The notes under the pieces are model-generated. The model made no database searches. It had not been told where the DNA came from and worked only from the letters and a program-made list of their open reading frames with translations. Position numbers and translations under genes: made by a program. A stretch of 64,000 nucleotides of DNA from the NCBI GenBank assembly GCA_029747015.1, contig JAKOGI010000829.1, forward strand, positions 312,001 through 376,000, given 5' to 3'. Shown in pieces: positions 23,200-34,538 of the stretch (position 1 is its first letter; each line of letters starts with the position of its first letter). Origin of the DNA: Carnegiea gigantea (Eukaryota; Streptophyta; Magnoliopsida; Caryophyllales; Cactaceae).

Positions 23200-24430
23200 G
23201 TATTGGTAGAAATGCGCTTCATTGAAGCCTGAGGAGCTCGCCTCAGCGCGGCTCCTAGTCAATGGAGGCTCATAATCTCCTCGTCCGACGGAATGGCTCC
23301 GGAACACCCGGCAGCACCCTCAACGCCATCTCCACCCCCCCTCCACCAATGTCGCCTCCTTGGGGTTGAGGCTCTTCCTCATTAGACTTCATATCTATGG
23401 CATCCTCATAGACCCAATTGGAGGCATCCGCGCAATTGGCCTTTGCGGGATTTGGGAGGGGGAAAAGAGCATGGCTATGGTGCTTGATGAAAATGCGGCC
23501 ACCGTGTATCTGAAACATTTCCATCTAAATGCAAGTGGCCAAATTGAGCCGACCTCCTAAGAACAAAGCGGTCATAGCTATGACTTGGGCTTCTAAGCCC
23601 CACGCATAGGCAATGGCTGTGATGAGGCCGCCACAAGCAATAAGCGATTTGGGGGAGGAAGCTTGAGAGAGTAATTGATGCAAAAGGAGGCCCCCATATC
23701 AAAGTTCTTATCCTTAAGAATACACCACAATAAGAAAACTTCACTCAAATGGGCCTGACCTTGGCTCTCATATCTAAGAAAAACAATGTTGGCGATCAAA
23801 TATATGAAGGTACCAAAGGGTGGGCTTGTAAACAGAAGTGGCTTTAGACTGATTAGCGCTATAAGGCACATGAAACCTGTGGTTATCGGTGACAGGGGTA
23901 CGCTTGTCGCAGGTGATCTCACAATAAAAGTCTTGGACATTAAAATTGGGGTGACCAACATTTTGTATGGGGGAGGTACAAGCAGCGGTCAAATTCCGCA
24001 AGGTTAGCCTCATAAAGCTGGTTGAAAAAATGAAATTGGATATGCACGGTTTTGTTTTGATATTGGGCTAACCAATCAACCTTAATAAAACTAAAAAACT
24101 CCCAACAAAGCCTTTCCACATGGGTTTATCCAATTGCACAAACTCCACCCACCCTGCAACCTCAAGCAGTTCAAGCAACCTATCCCAAAACCTAAGACTC
24201 CTCAATAAGTCAATATCCATATATTTGGGCTCGATAATCTGTCGAATAGCAATTGAATCATAACGAGCAATGTGTTTAGGATCACTAAAATGAATTTCAT
24301 ACTTATTAATCACATGAAGAGGAGTTGGACGATTACCTCAGGCCACTTGGACCTGGTTTGGAGTTGGAGGTGCATTGGCGGCGGCGGAGGAGGATAAAGC
24401 CCCTATTTTGGTGCACTTGGAAGCCCCTAA
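23200..24430 (-). pseudogene. Element A env/ORF1-like region, broken
   Basis: Minus-strand frames at 24068-24313, 23593-24013 and 23270-23524 are pieces of one former protein. The first carries FSDPKHIARYDS, then a Leu/Glu-rich helical segment with WVEFVQL. Element B has LTNPDHVARYAYL at the matching place, and ARIGG-type pieces follow in both. Position and content suggest the extra ORF that Athila-group elements carry downstream of pol, sometimes called env-like or ORF1 and related to a domain seen in many plant transposons. I see no clear signal peptide or membrane anchor. Several frameshifts and stops make it non-functional. Family naming is from memory and should be tested by profile search. 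Confidence 0.55.
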
Positions 24431-25533
24431 ATGTGGAGGCTGGTGGTGGTTGTTTCGAACCTATCTTCAAAGAACCTAACTTTGACCAATACCCAAAAAT
24501 CACACAAGCAAGTATGAAATTTAGGTACCTATGAAAAATTAGAGTGCCAAGTTACCCAAAAAAAAAAAAAATTTGCCCAAAAAGATGAAACTTTCTCTCC
24601 CCTCAAGCTTCAATGGTGGTGAAATTTATAGAGAGAGAAAGGGGTGAAGATGTGGTGCAAAAAGGTATGCAAATGGGAGCTTGGAGTGTGGGGAGGCAAA
24701 ATTCAGCAATGGAATGGCCGGAAAACACCTCAAAGTGGCTGGAATTTGGAAAGAGCAACCTTGAGGTTAGGGTTTGGGCATGAAGAAATGTGGTGAATGG
24801 GGAAGAAAAGAGTGAATTTGTGCGAGATTTTGAAGGAAAAGAGAAAAGGCATGAAGAATTTGACAAAAAAGGGGAAAATTTGGGGAGGAGAGGGTGAGAT
24901 TGGGGGTGGAATGGGGTTCAGGGTGGCACAAGTAGAGAGACAAGGGGGCAACAGGCTGTCAAGGGGGAAGGAAATGGAGAAGGAGAAGGAAAGAAGAAGG
25001 AAAGAAAAGGGAGACGTGGGCGCAACGTCCGTCGCCAACCCCGAAACTAGGTCTTCCTTTCCCTTGCAACCAGGCGATGGCCTTACTGTTGTCTGGGCAC
25101 TATTCACTTGGAGAATTTTGTTTTTTTGGACATTTTTCTTTTTTTTTGAAAGCAATAAAACTTGTGTTGCCTTCCAAGAAGCCCTTGTTTTAGGTCCCGA
25201 GCTTAACCTTTACCTTAAGTATTTCATGACGGTGATGGGCGAGGTGAACTGAAGGGAACCTCTAGTGGCAAAGCGTCATCGATCACCACCTTACGATGAA
25301 CAATGGGGCCTTTAGAACTACATGAACTGGGGGATGTAGCTCAAATGCAGCATAAGAATTCCTTTGGGCTATCCCATCCCCATCTAATAAATGAATCTCA
25401 AAGGAATAAGCAGAGGCATTGGGGGCTGTTGGGATTTCTCAAACTAGAGGAGCGATAGGGGTCGAAGAGGGAAAAAAAAAGTTGATCTTCTCCCCACCTA
25501 ACTGAAATGATAGCTTCCCTATGGGCACATCAA
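24431..25533 (-). other. Element A region where polymerase would be expected
   Basis: About 1.1 kb between protease and env-like region. It has A-rich and G-rich purine stretches (24790-25020 on the plus strand) and no YXDD, RNase H, HHCC or DDE signature in any frame. A 141-codon minus-strand frame here is Pro/Ser/Phe-rich low complexity and is not a gene. Confidence 0.65.
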
Positions 25534-25812
25534 TCACAGCCCCGCAGTTGCTAAAAATGGCCTTCTTATGATAACAAGAATCGGGGGGTCCTTATCCATA
25601 TCCAAAACTATGAAGTCACAGGGGATAAGAAACTTACCCACTTGAACTGAGATATTATTCGGGATGCCTGCAGGCTGCTTAATGCAGCAATCTATGAACT
25701 GAATAAATGTGGTTGTGGGTTTCAGGTCTGCCAACTTCAGTTTCTTACAGAGGAAGAGAGACATTAAGCTTACACTGGCGCCCAAATCACAGAGAGCTCT
25801 CTCAATCAACAT
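25534..25812 (-). pseudogene. Element A aspartic protease
   Basis: Frame of 92 codons with the active-site motif as ALCDLGAS (Athila-type DLG/A instead of DTG/A), then SLFLCKKL, FIVLDMDKD and, near the C terminus, a decayed form of ILGRPFLATA written as VIIRRPFLATA. These are the usual flap and C-terminal landmarks of a retropepsin that processes gag-pol. The stop at the end interrupts what would have led into reverse transcriptase. The domain itself looks nearly whole, but it is cut off from gag by lesions at 25813-26196. Confidence 0.82.
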
Positions 25813-26196
25813 ATCCCCTATGAAGCACGGGATAGAGAAGCTGATAAGGTTGGACTGGAGGAGATTGATGACCTTTCGCTTCTTAATTCGGAGCCCTGTT
25901 CTTCTTTAATTTAGTTGTTCTTGTAGAAATAGGAACTATGGCCACCTCCTGAAGTACCATTACAAGACTCTCCAAAAATAACTCGTCTTTTGTATAAATA
26001 GCATTGATGTGAACCCTGGGGTTAGGCTCGGGTTAGCCTAGTAGTTATCCCTGCGGTCAGAACAAACTGCTAACCTATTAAGCGATCTGTGCAATTTGGG
26101 TATCTATCACCTTTTGATGGGAGGCCATAGCATCAAACTTGGAGTTTAGCTAATTAATTTGGTCACGAAGAACTTCATTAGTTTTGGTTTAGGCCG

Positions 26197-27291
26197 CTAT
26201 GAAGCGCCCCATAAGGCTCTCCAAGTTGAACTTGGGTTGTGGAGGTAGTTGTTGGGGAGATGGGTTGCAGGGTGCCTGATGTTGAAAACCGGGGGGTTGA
26301 GGTTGAGAGGCATTGAGTAGAAGGGATTATTATTGAGGCAGGAGAAATTGGGATGATTTCTCCAACCGAGGTTATATATGTTTGAGTAGGGGTTGTTTAT
26401 GGTGGTGGGCATGGGTTGAAATTTGCATAGCATTAGCATGCTCCACGCCCTGGAAAGTAGTGTGACAATCAAAAGCAGTGTGCCCTTGAATGCCACAAAT
26501 CTCACAAAGAGGCCCAACTTCAAACATTGCACCGGAAGAATGCCTTGAAGAAAGAGTCCCAAGTCGATCAAATCGCTGTGCTAGAGCATTGACCTTGCTA
26601 GTAAGCAAGTCCATAGCGTCAACTCTATAAACACCGAGGGTCCTCTTTAGGGTCGCTATCTCATTGGACTAATGATAGTTGTTGGAAGCCATCTCTTTCT
26701 ATAGGGGTCTCGCCACCTCAATCAATTTCCCCATGAGTGTGCCGCCAGCTGCGGCGTCAACGGATATCTTCAGGGATTGATCCAATCCATTGTAGAAGGT
26801 TTAGATTAGAAGCCAGTCAGGTACTCCATGGTGGGGGCATTGGCGTTCCGCACTTCATATAGTGACTCATTGCCTCGCTGAGAAAATGAAGTGATTTCCA
26901 CTCTCAACTTAGCGGCCTTGCCTGGGAGGAAGTACTTGCTAAGAAATGCTCTTGATAGGGCCTCCCAAGTTGTGAATGAGTTGGGCTCCTCATTAAGGAA
27001 CCATTCACTAGCTCTATCCGTCAGTGAAAAGGGGAGAAGCCTCAGCCTGATTGCATTGGCAGAGACCCTATTCAGCTTGATTGTATCACACTTTGCTAAG
27101 AAGTTGCGAAGGTGAATATGGGGGTTCTCCATGGGACGCCCACCGAATTGGTCCTTCTCCATGAATGACATAAGAGTGGGCCGCAACTCGAAGTTGTTTG
27201 CTTCGATGACCGAGTTTATGATGGAGGAGGCGATGCCGATGGCTTGCGATAATACATAGTCCTGCAGCACCCTAGGTTCCTTCTTGGCCAT
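26197..27291 (-). pseudogene. Element A gag (capsid plus zinc knuckle), frameshifted
   Basis: Starts MAKKEPRVLQDYV at 27291, just inside the primer site, as expected for gag. The 161-codon first frame (26806-27291) has the retrotransposon gag capsid core: RLLPFSLTDRASEWF, TTWEALSRAFLSKYFLP and ITSFSQRGNESLYE. The reading then breaks through an apparent small deletion, because the usual WERYKDLL part is gone. After a gap a second frame (26372-26614) carries a complete CCHC knuckle, CEICGIQGHTAFDC, near 26467-26507. A third frame continues with Asn/Pro-rich sequence. It would have formed the particle core and bound element RNA. At least two frame lesions and an internal stop make it dead. Confidence 0.85.
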
Positions 27292-27533
27292 GACTACTTG
27301 TGCTTGTTGCCTCTTTCTCGCACCGCTTTGCCTCCGTGCAGTGGCTTCTACCTCAGGGTCAAAAGGAATGAGTTCTCGATCCCTCTAATTGCGCATGTAA
27401 AGCCAAAAACTGCACCAAGCATAAGCAAGTCCAAGCAAGGCTCTAAGAACAAAAGAGAAAAAGGAAAAATAACAAGAACAAGAAACTGCCTAACCTAGAG
27501 CGTTTTGGTCGCTTTCAATGTTGGAGCAAACAA

Positions 27534-27553
27534 GTTCCCTAGTAACGGCACCA
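27534..27553 (-). other. Element A primer-binding site (tRNA-Asp type)
   Basis: Minus strand TGGTGCCGTTACTAGGGAAC, close to the tRNA-Asp complement TGGCGCCGTTGCCGGGGA, 6 bases inside the 5' LTR. Confidence 0.82.
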
Positions 27554-27559
27554 AAAACT

Positions 27560-28925
27560 TGTTGTCTTCAAATGTTACCGCAAGTGCACGATGCCAGTTA
27601 CAGCTAGCAACGGCAAGTATAGGTCGTGTCCACAAGGAACTCGTTTTTAATCATCGAATGCGACTTATAACACTCAATTCAGGTAGAAGTTCACTTTACT
27701 TGATTTATACTAAGTAGAAGTTCTAATCTGCTGAGAACTAATGTAATTGTTTAACTCAATAATAACAAAGGTCCTAGATTGGGATTCACTGCACCAATAT
27801 GCTCTTTGGATTATAAACTAGATCATGCAAATCTGCCCACACAAATGACTGAAATGGAATGGTTACAAGTTAAAGCACATCTAAGACTTCTCTTAAAAGT
27901 CATTAGACTAGTTAAGTAATCCTAGTTATCTATTTTCATGAAACTAAAACCAACAAAACCACAAGATTGAGTAACCCACTATACGCAATTGAACCCCTAA
28001 CTATTCTCATGTTAGGACGCTTAATCGCTCATAAGGTCGCTCTAGGTAGAGGATTCAACCTTCGTTGATCTCCAAAACCTTAATTAAGAATCATGAATAT
28101 CTCTTTCGAGTAATTCATCGAACACCTGGCGTACTAAGTGAGATTTCAAACTATGACTATAGGCATAGTTCGCAAAAACCTAGAACATGTTCCAATTTCA
28201 CATAATAGGGGTACTCCCAATCCAAGAATAGGAATTTAGCCTCTAATCATATTGAGTAAAATAAATTCAACATTCAAATCAAATCTCATGAACGAGAATG
28301 AAAACTAAAAGAATAACCACAAAGGAGAGAGAAAGGAAGAAAAAACTTAGATTAATCGATTGTGAAATCCGCGTCTTAAACAATCTTCAATTCAACCATA
28401 AATCAACAATCAAATCTTACTTGGCCCTAAAAGTTCACCCTAAAAGTGTTTTGAGGGGTTTTCTCCCTAGCCAAAATCACGTCACCCCCCAAAAATAAGA
28501 TGATTAGGAATAAAGGGGAGAAGACGGGGCCCAGGCGACGGCCTGTCGCCTGGTGGGAATGGCATGGTGGTGGCGACGGGTAGCCGTCGCCACCTCCTGG
28601 AATCTTGCTGCACTTCTGCTGTCGACGGTAATGCGATAGACTATGATGACAGTCGCCTCCCCTGCACCTTGAACTCTTGCGTTGTCTTGCCCTCTTACCT
28701 CCCTTGGGGCCTCCAAGTTACCTTCTTTGCTCTTGCATTGAACATATTTAGCTGTTCCCCTTCCATCAGCTCAGAAAATACCTGCGAATAGAGTTGAAAA
28801 GTGATTAAAAGAAGGAAAGTGGCTTGGAAGGGACAAAACTTGGTCAAATCCTACTATATTAAAGGGTAAATAAGGGGAAATGAGCCAAGGAAGGGTTGAG
28901 AAAGAGTCAAATTCGATGTTTGTCA
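27560..28925 (-). repeat. Element A 5' LTR
   Basis: 1366 bases, homologous to 19682-21112. Minus strand begins TGACAAACATCG and ends ACAACA. Carries the longer (11-bp) version of the GC-rich hairpin. Confidence 0.9.
28569..28594. other. GC-rich hairpin in element A 5' LTR
   Basis: Perfect 11-bp stem: GGTGGCGACGG (28569-28579), loop GTAG, CCGTCGCCACC (28584-28594). Relative to the other LTR one stem pair differs on both arms. Confidence 0.85.
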
Positions 28926-30146
28926 AAGAGCTAGTATTAAAAGAGAACTGAGGCCCTTATATGGAAGGGTCACTATCTGAGAACCAAGGCTCTTGTATGG
29001 AAGAGCCGTTGAAATACGTGTGAATATTGTTCCTTTTATGACCCCGACAAGGATGTTGTAGCATTTTCACCTTTAGTTTCCCGGGATAGAGGGGCACTAG
29101 GTGTATGTGACACCTAGAGGACTTAACCGTGGGCTGTATTTTATGAGAAGCCTTTTAAAGGTAAAAGTGAGTTTGCTCTTATGTATTCCATGGAGGAGAA
29201 GGATTATTCAACAAGAAGGAAATACTCTTTTGTGGTTCTTAGGAACATCAAATATGGATCTTTTGCATTTTACACATATTTTAATTTTACCACACACACT
29301 TACTCCTAAAGGTCGTTGATTTTAGTCCTTTAAATCTCTTTTATACATAGCATATTGATGGAATAATCACTCATATCTAACTCACACCAAATTTCCAGTT
29401 GTTTGAAGAATTGTGAATTATGATTTAACCTTCTTATGATCTATTTGGATAAGTAATTGTATAGATATATAAGTGAGTGTATGCTATGTATAATTGTGTG
29501 CAACTGTCTTGGTTTTTGGAAGATGAGAACTTCTCACTAAGCTATGGTTGCTTATCCCCCATGCTTTTTCCCTTTTCAAGATTCTGAACACTGAGAATAT
29601 CTAAGGTTAGTGTGGAAAGTTATTGGTATATATTCAATGGCTTTATGGCCATGTTATAGTTTGTAAGAGGAGCATGAATGTGGATGGATAAGAACTAGAG
29701 TCAATGATCTAATTGTGAGCATTTGATTTGCATTAGGATCTTGTTAAGGCATCTCGAGCACATCATATGATCCATGTGGCCTAGTCGCTCTGAAAGGCAA
29801 TTTAAGCCAATTGTCTGAGTAGACACTCATCTTCTAGTTATTACACTTGAAATGTTTCGAGATGCAAGCCCCCTTGCTCCAGATGTGTTATCCGTCGAGT
29901 TGTACTTGTTTTTCCTTTTATTTAAATCCACAGTTCGAGTACTATGGGCATGTGGACTGTAGAGTTGATTTTTCGGCGTATAGTCGTTGAGTTTGTTTGC
30001 CTTTATTTAGTTATTTGTATTATAGGTATAAGTGTAAGGCTATCAGGCTAAGACCACAGTCAGTTTTTAGGTGAAACTCTATCCGTTTTTTCTCAGAATT
30101 TTAAAAATCGCTAACATCAGTAGTGCAAGGCGTCCGGGGTGTTACA
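28926..30146 (+). repeat. Family C LTR copy 1, right piece
   Basis: Resumes with the AAGAG duplication and runs to TGTTACA at 30146, matching 32943-34284 and 51080-52293. Includes the region that became a (TA)n microsatellite in copy 2. A primer site follows at 30149, so this was a 5' LTR. Confidence 0.82.
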
Positions 30147-30148
30147 AA

Positions 30149-30160
30149 TGGTATCAGAGT
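30149..30160 (+). other. Family C primer-binding site, copy 1
   Basis: TGGTATCAGAGT, one change from the initiator-tRNA-Met complement, two bases after the LTR end. Followed by about 36 bases shared with 34299-34335, after which similarity stops. Confidence 0.8.
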
Positions 30161-30589
30161 AACATCCTGCGACCAAGGTTGTGACCTGAGTCTTACACTT
30201 TCATTAATATATTTCAATAAGTAACATTTTCAGTAATATATTCAATTTAGTAATATCTACTAAAATGCCTAATTTCATTTTGATAAATAGCATGGCCACT
30301 TTAGTAACATATACTAAAAAAGGAAAATATTTATGTTATAAAGTAACATATTCATTTTATTTGCCATATTCATTTACATATTGATTTTTATAACATATAC
30401 TTTAAAAATAAAACATTCATTTCATGAAGTAACAAATTCATTTTTGTTGTCATAGTCATTCCCATTATTATGCATAATTTCATGAACATGCCTAAAAATA
30501 TGCCACCAACATAATAATGATTAACTTTAATCATGTCATATTTTCAAACATATTCTCATAATTTTTTCTGAAACAGATAATCATATTCA

Positions 30590-30945
30590 TAATTTCATAA
30601 CATATAATCAGATCTCTTAACCATTTCAAATTATTCTACCTACTATGTTTATCATTTCATAAGTACTATATTAATAACATAAATCCTTTTAACATTTACC
30701 ACATAAACTACCACCTAATAATATTTTCCAACAAATTAAAAATTAAATTCCTACTCACAATTTGATAATGACCTTACAATATGTGTACTTTTATGAATAT
30801 GATCGCAAATATTCTACCAACACATTCGAACAATTTAATCGTACCTACTATATTAAAAACATATAATCAATATAAAATTTAACATATCAACAACCACATA
30901 ATAATATTTTCCAACAAATTACAAAATAAATTGCTGCTCGCAATC
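30590..30945. repeat. 183-bp tandem duplication, diverged
   Basis: ATAATATTTTCCAACAAATT occurs at 30718 and again at 30901, with alignable sequence upstream of each (CCTACTAT, then AACAT and CCAC blocks). Two copies only. Confidence 0.65.
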
Positions 30946-31204
30946 ATCTTCACTTATTCCTTGACAAAATACAACACCAACTACTTCTCTACAAATACAA
31001 AATAACAAAGTTAGTAAAATAAAATCTCAACTTTTATATGCAAAATTAAGAATTGAAGGGAAATAAAAATAGAAATTCTTACCGATTGTTTCACTTCTTC
31101 CTTGATAAAACAACTCAATACAGATGCAAACAAAATTACAAACTTTCTGAATAGGTGAGAGAGTGAGTGAATTTTGTGTGAGAGGATTAAAGAGAAATTC
31201 ACCA

Positions 31205-31211
31205 ATTTATA
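31205..31211 (-). promoter_or_regulatory. TATA box on the minus strand
   Basis: Minus strand reads GACTATAAATTGG followed by a CT-rich stretch (CACTCACTCTCTCACC), typical of a plant core promoter and leader. No gene follows, so it is probably a relic of a transposable-element promoter. Confidence 0.4.
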
Positions 31212-31369
31212 GTCAAAAATACACACAAAATAAAAAAAATTTGGCTGTGCAAAGAAACGTTGGGCCAACGTCCCCCTGCCCAATGGCTCAATTGCCAGGA
31301 AATTCCCTAGCTTTTGCTTTGCCTTTTCGCACGAGTGAAATGCCCGGTCAGAAATAAAAAGGCATCAAA

Positions 31370-31395
31370 CCCCCAAAATGATGTCATTTTGGGGG
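31370..31395. other. Perfect 12-bp inverted repeat
   Basis: CCCCCAAAATGA, TG, TCATTTTGGGGG. It looks like a CpG-depleted form of the palindrome AAAACGACGTCGTTTT that is common in plant genomes. Confidence 0.85.
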
Positions 31396-32169
31396 GAAAA
31401 TGACAAAAACAGAGAGGGCTGGGGTGTCTCGCACCCCATAGCAGCTCGGCGAGTCATAAGGCTCAAGCCGGCCGTTGCGACGCACCGATTCTCACAGCTC
31501 TGTGAAAATCAAGGAGCGAGATAGAGAGAGAGAGTGAGCAAAAGTGAGGGCGATAGAAGGAGAACCTAAACAGTAGCAACTGCACGCCCCAAAACAAGGA
31601 AGAAATCAAGCAGACTTACATCCAGCAAGAGGGACCGCAAACATCACTAGGGGGTGGAGAACGAGGCTCGAACCAAGTGCGAATTCACCCAAAACAAGCC
31701 CATAAATGGGTTCTTTAAGCTTGAATTCGAGGCTGGTAGTCTTCAATCCCTAAATTTGTTAATTAATTTCAAAATTTTGATTTGCCTAAGAAGGATTTTG
31801 GCGGGATCATTAGGTTGAATGTTAGTAGATTGAGGAATTGTTGAAAGATGAATAACGAAATGGAATTCGTAAAATCTCTATTTTAATTAGAGAAACTGGA
31901 TTGATTTTGAATGATGGGTGAACTATGAGGTTGATAGAGTCAGTTTGGAGATGATTTGATTATTGTTTAGGGTGAACTCTTGTATTATCGATTAAGATTT
32001 TCATGATTCATATGCCATGACTATTTATTTCTATTTATGTTTGGGACCGTTGAATGGGATGGAAGGGTAGCAATTTAGATGAAAATCACTGGGGGGGTTT
32101 ATGCTAGTGCTATGTGTGATGAGGCAGAACCGAGTGAAATGCCGTGTGCTAGCTGGTTCATCAGGCCAA

Positions 32170-32345
32170 TGAATTGCCATAAAACTGAATAGAGCCTGGA
32201 TCAAACTGAACTGAATCAAGCTAAACTGAACCATATTGAACTTGAAATGAACTGAACTTGAGTTAGACTGAACCTAAATTGAACTGAACAATACTGAACT
32301 GTGATGAACTGAATCATACAAAGTAGGACAGAACTGAGCCTGAAC
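32170..32345 (+). repeat. TGAACTGAAC short-motif repeat inside C LTR
   Basis: About 175 bases of imperfect AACTGAA/ACTGAAC/TGAACT units; the counterpart in copy 3 is at 50340-50460. It is therefore part of the LTR and older than the insertions, not a separate satellite. Confidence 0.7.
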
Positions 32346-33489
32346 CTAAAATTATATTACTAAGGCCTGAATAGGGCCTAAACCTATACTCCGTAGCACC
32401 TTAAATATGTTCCTTGTACTTGGGTGTCCCCTATGAGTTGCTGGAAAACTAAAAGGAACTGAGCGAACCTAAGTAGGACCTACGCTTGAGCCTTACCTAA
32501 ACTAAAATAGCTCCTAGATTGCATCACTTGCGATCCGATTTGTTGAAGCCAATGGCTTTCATTCTCTAACTACTGTGAATGAATTTTGTGTTCTTGAACT
32601 CACATTTGGTACTAGAACTATGAAATAGACTGTTTTTTTAAAATGTAATCGAAGAATCAAAACCTTGGGTCTGCGTGAATGACAAAATATATTTGAATGG
32701 TGAAAAGTTCTTATTTTCGAGCAACTATGCATCATCATAACCCAAACCACTATTTTGATCTTGGCTTGAAACTTGAGTTGTGGAAACTATTTGATTTCTA
32801 ATACTCCGATTTGATGAATGCATATTTTCATTAACTAGGCCTTGCATGGCCTTGATTTTGAACTTGATTTTGTGCTAAGCGAATGATTTGGTTTGCGATA
32901 GAAATAAGGGGAACTTTTGTTTTAGAAAGGGTCAATCTTATATCAGAAGAACTAGTATTAAAAGAGAACTGAGGCCCTTGTATGGAAAGGTCACTATCTG
33001 AGAACCAAGGCTCTTTTAAGGTAGAGTTATTGAAACACGAGCAAATATTATTGCTTTTAGGACACTAACGTGGGTGCTGTAGCTCATCCACCTTTAGTTT
33101 TCCGGGATATAGGGGCATTAGGTGTATATGACACCTAAAGGATTTGACCATGGGCTTTATAAATTCTATTTTATGAGAAGCTTTTTGAAGCTAAAAGTGA
33201 GCTTGCTCCTTGGTATTAAACGAGGAGAAGGATTATTCAGTAAGAAGGAAATACTCTTTTGTGGTTCTCAGGAGGATCAAATCTGGATCTTTTGCATTTT
33301 ACATATATTTAAATTTTACCACATTTACTTACTGCTAAAGGTCGTTGATTTTAGTCCTTTAAACCTCTTTTATATATAACATATTGATTGAATAATCGCT
33401 CTCGTCTAGCTCTCATCGAATTTCCAATCATTTGAAGAATTATAAATTATGATTTACCCTTATTATGATCTATATGGATATGTAATTAT

Positions 33490-33625
<136 letters not shown>

Positions 33626-34284
33626 TGTATGTCATGTATAATTGTGTGCAACTGTTTTTGTTTTTTGGAGACGAAAATTTCCTACTGAGTGGTGGTTGCT
33701 CATCGCTCATACTTTTTCCATTATCCAGGTTCCGAGCACTGAGAACATCTAAAGTTAGTTTAGAAATTTGTTAGTTCAAATTGAATGACTTCTTGGCCAT
33801 TTTATAGTTTGTAAGACGAGCATGAATGTGGATGGATAAGATCTAGAATCAGCACCGTAATTTTAAGGATTTGATTTGCATTGGGGTATTGTAAAGATAT
33901 CTCGAGCACATCATGTGATTTATATAGCCTAGTCGCTCTGAATGGCTATCCAAGCCAACCATCTGAGTAGATACTCATCATTTAGTTGTGACACTTGAAA
34001 TGTTTTGAGATGTAAATGCCCCTTCTCTGGATGTGTGATCCGTCGAGTTGTATTTTTTCTTTTGTTTTTCTTTTCTTTTATTTAACTCAACAGTTTGAAT
34101 ACTCTGACCGTGTGGCCTATACAGTTGATTTTCTTTTCTGGCATGTAGTTATTGATTTTATTTATCTTTATTTAGTTGTTTATATTACAGGTATAGGGGT
34201 CAGTTTTTAGGAGAAACTCTTCTGTCTCATTCCAGGATTTTAAAAATCGCTAACATCACTAGCCCTTAGGACCGAGATATTACA

Positions 34285-34538
34285 GATGGTATTAGAGCGA
34301 CGTCCTATGACCAAGGCTACGACCTGAGTCTTGTATTTTATATAGTCATCTAGATATTTTTTGAGTAACGATATGATATGTGATGTACCTCCTATTACAA
34401 TGTATTCCTGGTGTGCTAACTAGTTTGACTGATTGACTGCTATGTGATTGAGTAAACCGATTGACTGAAAAAATGAGCCATTTATGGAATATGCGCTAAA
34501 TGACTTGTAATCTCAAGAGTTAGCTAAGTGTTAATTAG
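34285..34538 (+). other. Family C interior, left part (non-coding)
   Basis: Runs from the primer site to the reversed solo LTR. No ORF. Confidence 0.6.
34287..34298 (+). other. Family C primer-binding site, copy 2
   Basis: TGGTATTAGAGC, one change from the initiator-tRNA-Met complement, two bases after the LTR end. Confidence 0.8.

Larger units (their letters stand above)
19682..28925 (-). mobile_element. Element A: Athila-like LTR retrotransposon lacking polymerase
   Basis: 9.24 kb, flanked by perfect AAGAG duplications (19677-19681 and 28926-28930). Minus-strand order: 5' LTR 27560-28925, tRNA-Asp-type primer site 27534-27553, gag with zinc knuckle, aspartic protease, non-coding stretch, env/ORF1-like region, T-rich (A-rich on this strand) tracts, hairpin, polypurine tract, 3' LTR 19682-21112. 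Reverse transcriptase, RNase H and integrase are absent: the protease is followed by about 1.1 kb of non-coding DNA and then the env-like region. All coding parts have stops or frameshifts. It splits family C LTR copy 1. Gag and protease (ALCDLGAS) resemble the Athila group of Ty3/gypsy elements. Same plan as element B. Confidence 0.92.
30197..31511. other. Unclassified AT-rich block between two C LTRs
   Basis: Similarity to family C stops at about 30197 and resumes at 31512. The left part is very AT-rich with repeated TAACATATTCATTT-like words and a 183-bp tandem duplication. The right part (31240-31500) is GC-richer and contains a 12-bp hairpin. The minus strand shows a TATA box and a downstream CT-rich leader, so an LTR-like promoter of an unknown element, reversed, is one reading. 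No ORF supports it. Confidence 0.5.

Noticed and set aside
23200..24430. Calling the env-like region a true envelope gene
   Set aside because: No signal peptide, fusion segment or membrane anchor is visible, and the frame is broken in both A and B.
24730..25252. Frames of 141 (minus) and 151 (plus) codons
   Set aside because: Low-complexity purine/pyrimidine sequence within element A; no homologous frame in element B.
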